Below, piece by piece: positions 58,888 through 64,000 of a stretch of 64,000 bases of DNA. The stretch lies in contig JAFDXX010000017.1 in NCBI GenBank assembly GCA_018267705.1, positions 1-64,000 of the forward strand, written 5' to 3'. A program made the translations under genes and the position numbers. This DNA comes from Bacteroidota bacterium (GTDB lineage Bacteria > Bacteroidota > Bacteroidia > Chitinophagales > Chitinophagaceae). Within the stretch, counting starts at the first letter, position 1. Every line of letters begins with the position of its first letter. The notes under the pieces were generated by a model. That model saw nothing but the letters and a program-made list of their open reading frames with translations, had not been told where the DNA came from and ran no database searches.

Positions 58888-59124
58888 ATGCAAAAATTTA
58901 CTCAGGAGCAAATTATGCTTTACCTGTACGGGGAAGCTTCGCCTATATTGAAATTAGCTATTGATAAGGCTTTGAAAGAAGATGTTGATTTGAAAAAAGA
59001 AATAACAATGCTTAAACGGTCTAAAAAGCAGTTAGAAGAATTGAAAGGAAAAACTTTATCTCCTTCTCAAAAATCTATTGATGCTATTTTAAAATATGCA
59101 AAAGATACCGCAAAGAAAAAATAG
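58888..59124 (+). CDS. Small helical protein, anti-sigma-like N-terminal domain
   Basis: A 78-residue cytosolic protein, helical throughout. FTQEQIMLYLYGEASPILKLAIDKALKEDVDLKKEI (cited in part as MLYLYGEASPILKLAIDKAL) resembles the short N-terminal domain of Bacteroidota anti-sigma-like proteins, but no transmembrane segment or zinc motif is present. It ends AKDTAKKK. The function is unknown. It follows the FtsB-like gene by 104 nt and ends 3 nt before a convergent gene. Confidence 0.65.
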   Translation: MQKFTQEQIMLYLYGEASPILKLAIDKALKEDVDLKKEITMLKRSKKQLEELKGKTLSPSQKSIDAILKYAKDTAKKK

Positions 59125-59127
59125 GGA

Positions 59128-59535
59128 TTAAAAATTTCTATTGTTTTTTACCCATTCAACAATATAGCCGGCAATATCTGTGGTGGTAGTTCCAGGTATA
59201 AATAATTTCCCCACCCCTAATTGGTTTAATTGCTGTGCATCGTCATCAGGTATAATGCCGCCGCCTGTAAGTAAAACATCATTCATTTGTTTTTCTTTCA
59301 TTAAGTGTAATACTTTAGGAAAAACAGTCATGTGTGCACCGCTTAAAATACTAATTCCAATGGCGTCAACATCTTCTTGTAATGCAGCATTTACAACCAT
59401 TTCGGGCGTTTGGCGTAAGCCTGTATAAATAACTTCCATACCGGCATCGCGTAATGCGGTAGCAATTACTTTGGCTCCGCGGTCGTGCCCGTCTAAACCA
59501 ACTTTGGCAACTAAAACTCTAATAGGTCTGTTCAT
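59128..59535 (-). CDS. Stand-alone cobalamin-binding domain protein
   Basis: A 135-residue protein with only the B12-binding domain of methylmalonyl-CoA-type mutases. [14 protein letters not shown] has the cobalt-binding His; [13 protein letters not shown] and [12 protein letters not shown] complete the nucleotide-tail pocket. The family includes the small subunits of two-part acyl-CoA mutases (McmA2-like, HcmB). No large subunit is adjacent, and IcmF at 44435 has its own B12 domain, so a partner must be elsewhere. The ATG at 59535 ([13 protein letters not shown]) fits the family start. Confidence 0.88.
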   Translation of the reverse strand: MNRPIRVLVAKVGLDGHDRGAKVIATALRDAGMEVIYTGLRQTPEMVVNAALQEDVDAIGISILSGAHMTVFPKVLHLMKEKQMNDVLLTGGGIIPDDDAQQLNQLGVGKLFIPGTTTTDIAGYIVEWVKNNRNF

Positions 59536-59567
59536 GCAATTAAGATTAAACAACAAAAATAGTTAAA

Positions 59568-61112
59568 TCATTTTCTTATAAACCTCGCTTTCTTTTTTGA
59601 AACTTCTGTTGTAATAAAGTTACTTAAAATATTTTCATTGGCATGTTGCCATAAAATTATTTTACAACCGTTTTCTCTTGCAAAGGAATCTATCAATTCA
59701 TCTTTAATTGTAATGTGGGCAAATTGTTTTACAATATCTCTTGTAGTATCCGGATAATTTTCTCCAACAGTAATTACATTGGCAACTTTATAAGTATCGG
59801 GCATCCAAAATAAAAAAGATGCATTAGTGCTGTATGCTTCAGGTAAACCATATTGTTTACCATAATAATTTAATGCACCACATAAACCATAGTTATCGCA
59901 TTTAATAATGGTTTTATTTTTTTCATCATCGCTTAAATTATTATATACATTGGCAGTTTTTTCTGTTATTTCTTTCCAACCAAGCATGTCTGCAAAATCT
60001 TGTGGTAGTGGATGGTTTTGTTGATCTTCCCATTTTAATAAACCAATTTTTTCAACATTTTTATCTTTATATATTTCTGCAAGTTTTTGCGGAGGGAACA
60101 TAGGTAGTGTTAAGAAAGTAGCAATTATTCCAAAATAAAATGTAATGGTTATAAATACCCAACGCATAAATGGAATACGTTTACGGGTTAATCTTTCTAA
60201 TAAATAGGCACCAAATGCAAATAGTACAGGATAAATACCTAAAGCATAATAATTTTTCCCATGAAAAATAATAAGTAGTGTTATTAAAATAGTGTATGCC
60301 CAAAATATAAAAATATATTGTCTTCCTTTTTTTGAAAGAATTAAAAAAAGTAATCCAACTATCCAAATGTAAACGCAGGGTAAATTCATTAAAAACTGAT
60401 CTTTAATAAAATCAATAGGGCTAACATATTGCAATTGTGTTCTTTGTAACTCTTGCATATGTTGCTGAACAGGAAAGTTGTGGTTGTATTGCCATAAAGC
60501 ATTGGGTAGAAAAATAATAATACCTATAGCAGATGCGAAGTAAAGATGCTTATTGATAAATATATTTCGTTGTTTACTTAATAGCAATCCAACTATAATA
60601 CCTATAATAAAAAATGCAATAGAATATTTACTAAGCATTCCTAAACCACAAGCAATGCCAAAAACATATAAGTAAATATTGTTTTTTGTTTGAATGTATT
60701 TGATAACAGAAAAAGCAACTAATGTGTAAAAAAATATTTCTAGAAAATTTGGTTGAAATAAATAATGAACTCTTAAATATGCTCCAAATATAAAAGCTAG
60801 AAAACTTAGAAATATTGCATACAACCCTCCACCAATTGATACAATAATTCTTGCCGTTAATACAAAAGTTAATGCACCAAATAATGCAGGCCAAAGTTTT
60901 ACCACAATAAAACCATTGCCTAAAAAATGTGTTACCCATGCAAGCAAACTTAACAATGGCGGCACTTCCATAAACCCCCAAGCCAAATGGTTTCCTTCGG
61001 CTAGATACAAAAATTCATCGCGATGGAGTTGATATAAACTATCTTGGAGAATAAATGGTAATAGCAATTTAATAAATGCCAAAATTGCAATAAGCCAGTT
61101 GAATGATTTCAT
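59568..61112 (-). CDS. ArnT-like glycosyltransferase (GT39/PMT-type)
   Basis: A 514-residue integral membrane protein with about 11 helices. HRDEFLYLAEGNHLAWGF near residue 30 carries the Asp-Glu pair of the first periplasmic loop, which acts in catalysis in dolichyl/undecaprenyl-phosphate mannosyltransferases and ArnT. The MEVPPLLSLLAW block follows. The last 170 residues form a soluble extracytoplasmic domain. It probably transfers a sugar from a polyprenyl-phosphate carrier to a lipid or protein. The gene stands between the B12-domain gene and gltX. Confidence 0.82.
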   Translation of the reverse strand: MKSFNWLIAILAFIKLLLPFILQDSLYQLHRDEFLYLAEGNHLAWGFMEVPPLLSLLAWVTHFLGNGFIVVKLWPALFGALTFVLTARIIVSIGGGLYAIFLSFLAFIFGAYLRVHYLFQPNFLEIFFYTLVAFSVIKYIQTKNNIYLYVFGIACGLGMLSKYSIAFFIIGIIVGLLLSKQRNIFINKHLYFASAIGIIIFLPNALWQYNHNFPVQQHMQELQRTQLQYVSPIDFIKDQFLMNLPCVYIWIVGLLFLILSKKGRQYIFIFWAYTILITLLIIFHGKNYYALGIYPVLFAFGAYLLERLTRKRIPFMRWVFITITFYFGIIATFLTLPMFPPQKLAEIYKDKNVEKIGLLKWEDQQNHPLPQDFADMLGWKEITEKTANVYNNLSDDEKNKTIIKCDNYGLCGALNYYGKQYGLPEAYSTNASFLFWMPDTYKVANVITVGENYPDTTRDIVKQFAHITIKDELIDSFARENGCKIILWQHANENILSNFITTEVSKKKARFIRK

Positions 61113-61146
61113 TAGAGGGTTGGTTGAGCAAAATAAATATTATGTT

Positions 61147-62664
61147 TTATTTTAATAAAGTTAAACAGTGTTTTATTCTTTTAATTGTTTCTTCTTTACC
61201 TAATATTTCTGCAATGTTAAATACATGTGGACCAAATTTTCCACCAACTAACATTATACGAAATGGTAACATTAGTTCACCTGGTTTTATTTCATTAACA
61301 GCAGCAATTTCTTTAAACTCATTTTCTAATACCTCATGTTGCCATTGTTGTGTTAGTTCATAAGTTCTTATTAATTCTGCAAAAAATAAATTTCTCTGTT
61401 CATTCCATTTGGGCTGTATGGCAGTAATATCAATAGTTTCAGGTTGTTTAAAAAAGAAAGATGATTGCTGAATAAAATCGGTTAAAAATGTACAACGGTC
61501 TTTCACTAATTCTATCACTTGGTCTAATTTATTTAAATCTATAGCCGTAATATTATTTTCTTTTAATAAATTTTCAATTGTAGTTTGTAACTTATAGTTT
61601 GTACTTTTCTTTATCCATTCATGATTGAACCATTTAGCTTTTTCATAATCAAATTTTGCACCTGCCTTATGTACACGTTCCATTAAAAATGCATCTATTA
61701 ATTCTTGCAATGAAAAAATTTCTTTGTCTGTACCATCGTTCCAACCCATCATTACTAACATATTTATAAATGCTTCGGGTAAAAAACCACGTTCTTTAAA
61801 ACCAATAGTTTTTTCGTTTGTTTTTGGGTCTGTCCAGTCCATTGCAAATACGGGAAAACCAAGTCTGTCGCCATCTCTCTTACTTAATTTTCCATTACCA
61901 TCTGGTTTTAATATTAAAGGCAAATGAGCCCATTGAGGCATGTTTTCAATACCAAATAAATATTGCCACAATAAAATATGTACGGGTGCACTTGGTAACC
62001 ATTCTTCTCCTCTAAATGCATGAGAAATTTTCATCAAGTAATCATCTACTACAACTGCAAGATGATAAGTAGGCATGCCATCTGCTTTTAATAAAACCTT
62101 ATCATCAATTTGGTTAGAGTTGAATTTTACTTCGCCTCTAATCATATCCGTAAACTTCACTTCTTCATTATCAGGCATTTTAATTCTAATAACAAAAGGT
62201 TTTTTTTCGTCTAATAATTTTTTTGTTTCTTCTGCACTTAGGCTTAAAGAATTCTTCATGCCCATTCTTGTATGAAGGTTGTATTGAAAATTTGCTTCTG
62301 TTTTTCTTTTAGTATCTAATTCTTCGGCCGTATCAAAAGCATAATAAGCATTTCCTTGTACAATTAATTGTTCGGCATATTGTTTATAAATAGGTTTGCG
62401 TTCACTTTGTTTGTATGGTGCAAAATTACCACCGTGTTTGGGGCTTTCATCTGGCTGTAATCCAAGCCAATTAAGACATTCATAAATGTATTCTTCTGCA
62501 CCTTCAACAAATCTTGTTTGGTCGGTATCTTCAATTCTAAGAATAAAATCTCCGTTAAAATGTTTTGCAAATAAATAATTAAACAATACAGTTCTTACAC
62601 CACCTAAATGCAAACCGCCTGTTGGCGATGGGGCAAAACGTACCCTTACTTTTTTAATATTCAT
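61147..62664 (-). CDS. gltX: Glutamyl-tRNA synthetase
   Basis: A 505-residue class I synthetase. RFAPSPTGGLHLGGVRT contains the HIGH-type motif (HLGG, residues 19-22), and GKLSKRDGDRLG is the KMSKS equivalent. The middle domain has RIEDTDQTRFVEGAEEYI (cited in part). The C-terminal anticodon-binding domain is divergent. A segment at about residues 354-362 (NYKLQTTIE) is encoded by a tandem-repeat-like DNA (61580-61603). The start MNIKKVRVRF at 62664 is preferred over the upstream 62706 because the -7 box lies between them. Confidence 0.95.
   Translation of the reverse strand: MNIKKVRVRFAPSPTGGLHLGGVRTVLFNYLFAKHFNGDFILRIEDTDQTRFVEGAEEYIYECLNWLGLQPDESPKHGGNFAPYKQSERKPIYKQYAEQLIVQGNAYYAFDTAEELDTKRKTEANFQYNLHTRMGMKNSLSLSAEETKKLLDEKKPFVIRIKMPDNEEVKFTDMIRGEVKFNSNQIDDKVLLKADGMPTYHLAVVVDDYLMKISHAFRGEEWLPSAPVHILLWQYLFGIENMPQWAHLPLILKPDGNGKLSKRDGDRLGFPVFAMDWTDPKTNEKTIGFKERGFLPEAFINMLVMMGWNDGTDKEIFSLQELIDAFLMERVHKAGAKFDYEKAKWFNHEWIKKSTNYKLQTTIENLLKENNITAIDLNKLDQVIELVKDRCTFLTDFIQQSSFFFKQPETIDITAIQPKWNEQRNLFFAELIRTYELTQQWQHEVLENEFKEIAAVNEIKPGELMLPFRIMLVGGKFGPHVFNIAEILGKEETIKRIKHCLTLLK
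61580..61603 (-). repeat. In-frame tandem-repeat-like segment in gltX
   Basis: Two units of TAGTTTGTA-type sequence (plus strand GTAGTTTGTAACTTATAGTT then TGTAC) encode NYKLQTT on the minus strand. The unit looks like the CAAACTA-type intergenic repeats found in this phylum, inserted between the catalytic and anticodon-binding regions. Confidence 0.4.
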
Positions 62665-62668
62665 TTTA

Positions 62669-62676
62669 CAAAAATA
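62669..62676 (-). promoter_or_regulatory. gltX -7 box, 4 nt from the ATG
   Basis: On the minus strand TATTTTTG is an exact TAnnTTTG match that ends 4 nt before the gltX ATG. It predicts a leaderless transcript, as for rsmA. Confidence 0.45.
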
Positions 62677-62736
62677 ATGCTTGCTATTTTGTTTGTTCAT
62701 AAACAATCACCCTAACTTTAAAAAATAAATAATAGT

Positions 62737-64000
62737 ATGAAAAAAATACTTTTTGCATTATTGTTTTTTGCAAATGTTACGTATGCACAAACAAACTACC
62801 ATCCAACAGCGGCAAACATTAAAGAACGCCAATGGTTTGCCAATGCCAAATTTGGCTTATTTATACATTGGGGTGTATTTAGCATTCCTTGTGCAGGCGA
62901 GTGGGTAATGAATAATAGAGGTATTACCGTAAAAAATTATACAAGACTTAAAGATTTCTTTAATCCCATAGAATTTAATGCACACAACTGGGTTAAACTT
63001 GCTAAAGAGGCAGGCATGCAATACATTACTTTAATTACAAGGCATCACGATGGGTTTAGTATGTGGAATACAAAATACTCTGATTTTAATATTATGAATA
63101 CACCCTATAAAAAAGATATTGTAAAAGAAATTGCCAATGAATGTCATAAACAAGGTGTGAAATTATTTTTATACTATTCTTTATTAGATTGGAGAAGAGA
63201 TGATTACCCTTTTGAAACAGGAAGAACAGGACAAAAATCGGGAAGAACAGGTAAAGGAAATTATGCAAGCTATTTACAATTCATGAAAAACCAATTAACT
63301 GAATTATTAACTAATTACGGAAGCATTGCTGGTATTTGGTTTGATGGAAATTGGGATCAAACAAATCCGGAAGGAGATAAAGATATGACACCAAGAATTA
63401 ATTGGAAATACGACGAAATTTATTCACTAATACATAAGCTGCAACCTGCATGTTTAATTGGAAATAATCATCATTTAACACCATTTGCAGGAGAAGATTT
63501 TCAAATGTTTGAAAAAGATTTACCGGGAGAAAATAAAGGCGGATTAAGTTTTCAAAAACCATCTGAAATGATGCCATTAGAAACCTGCGAAACCATTAAT
63601 AACTCTTGGGGTTTTAATATTACCGATACAACTTATAAAACACCAAAACAATTAATAGATTATTTGGTACGTGCAAGTGGTTACGGGGCTAATTTGTTAT
63701 TAAATATTGGACCTATGCCTAATGGAGCTATACAACAAGAATTTGTTGACAGACTTCATTATATGGGCAATTGGTTAAAAATATATGGTAGTACAATTTA
63801 CAATACAACCGGTGGTTATATTAAACCACAAGATTGGGGATGCATTACAGAAAAAAATAATAAATTATTTGTACATGTATTAAAAGAAGGAGATAACGAA
63901 ATTACACTTACTCAATTTCCTTTCAGCAAAATAATAAAAGCGTATTGGTTTAAAGATAGTGCCCCAGCCCAATATACGCTAAATGCTAATAATTTAGTTT
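62737..64000 (+). CDS. Alpha-L-fucosidase (GH29), 3'-truncated by the window
   Basis: The open frame starts at ATG 62737 and runs to the window end without a stop (421 codons). A signal peptide (MKKILFALLFFANVTYAQT) directs export. Sequence blocks of family GH29 follow: FGLFIHWGVFSIP, YITLITRHHDGFSMWN, GIWFDGNWD (the Asp is the expected nucleophile) and LLLNIGPMPNGAI. GH29 enzymes release terminal alpha-L-fucose from glycans, here in the periplasm or outside. A TAACTTTA box at 62713-62720 is a weak promoter candidate. It is divergent from gltX. Confidence 0.93.
   Translation, partial: MKKILFALLFFANVTYAQTNYHPTAANIKERQWFANAKFGLFIHWGVFSIPCAGEWVMNNRGITVKNYTRLKDFFNPIEFNAHNWVKLAKEAGMQYITLITRHHDGFSMWNTKYSDFNIMNTPYKKDIVKEIANECHKQGVKLFLYYSLLDWRRDDYPFETGRTGQKSGRTGKGNYASYLQFMKNQLTELLTNYGSIAGIWFDGNWDQTNPEGDKDMTPRINWKYDEIYSLIHKLQPACLIGNNHHLTPFAGEDFQMFEKDLPGENKGGLSFQKPSEMMPLETCETINNSWGFNITDTTYKTPKQLIDYLVRASGYGANLLLNIGPMPNGAIQQEFVDRLHYMGNWLKIYGSTIYNTTGGYIKPQDWGCITEKNNKLFVHVLKEGDNEITLTQFPFSKIIKAYWFKDSAPAQYTLNANNLV

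Noticed and set aside
58731..58964. Overlapping ORF across the FtsB-like and small helical genes
   Set aside because: It runs out of frame through two supported genes and has no protein-like pattern.

Overview
The window is an AT-rich, gene-dense stretch of a Bacteroidota chromosome. The signs are TonB-dependent receptors with carboxypeptidase-like or plug domains, a HmuY-type lipoprotein beside its receptor, a DUF3098 gene after ftsX, a fused IcmF mutase, a GldA-like ATPase, no Shine-Dalgarno-like spacing, and several TAnnTTTG (-7) promoter boxes. I would place it near the Chitinophagales/Chitinophagaceae; this is an inference from gene content, and the 23S rRNA fragment could test it. There is no CRISPR array, transposase, integrase, phage or recognisable defence island. 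No tRNA was seen. Most of the window is core chromosome.

Layout. 1-620: end of an rRNA operon (23S 3' end, 5S, terminator). 721-9331: outer-membrane receptor, PabC-like enzyme, Nif3 and zinc-ribbon pair, TPR protein, recN. 9385-15374: a degenerate zinc-ribbon-like small protein, a small barrel protein, gyrB, divergent ftsX-DUF3098, and a metallo-beta-lactamase/rhodanese fusion. 15555-21598: leuS, a secreted orphan, and an ABC exporter operon with a LolA-like protein. 21712-28960: HmuY-like lipoprotein with TonB receptor, amidohydrolase, TMEM175-type channel, an AraC regulator with a cysteine cluster, and an orphan OmpR-type response regulator. 29026-44337: dihaem cytochrome c, two aldose-epimerase-like genes, pdxA, divergent rsmA-dehydrogenase, greA, a new small lipoprotein gene, HIT protein, ruvC, membrane proteins, uppP, ArsR-type regulator, tsaB and ridA. 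44435-52383: icmF, an orphan, purD, a peptide transporter and a glycosyltransferase. 52460-59124: acs divergent from an MHS transporter and a small membrane protein, gldA-like ATPase, eno, ftsB-like gene and a small helical protein. 59128-64000: a free-standing B12-binding domain, an ArnT-like glycosyltransferase, gltX, and the start of a GH29 alpha-L-fucosidase that runs off the window.

How the genes work together. Informational genes (leuS, gltX, gyrB, recN, ruvC, rsmA, greA, tsaB) and envelope or division genes (ftsX, ftsB-like, uppP, ABC exporter, TonB receptors) are interleaved with C2/propionate-type metabolism (acs with its transporter, icmF, a separate B12 domain). Convergent pairs often touch or overlap by a few bases; other ends carry clear intrinsic terminators.

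The most interesting signals are regulatory or evolutionary. Three genes (rsmA, gldA-like, gltX) have a -7 box exactly 4 nt before the ATG, which predicts leaderless mRNAs. A terminator hairpin sits in the greA leader. A promoter appears nested in the loop of the eno terminator. Intergenic-type repeats have been inserted in frame into two aminoacyl-tRNA synthetases. I found no clearly new multi-gene system and do not claim one.
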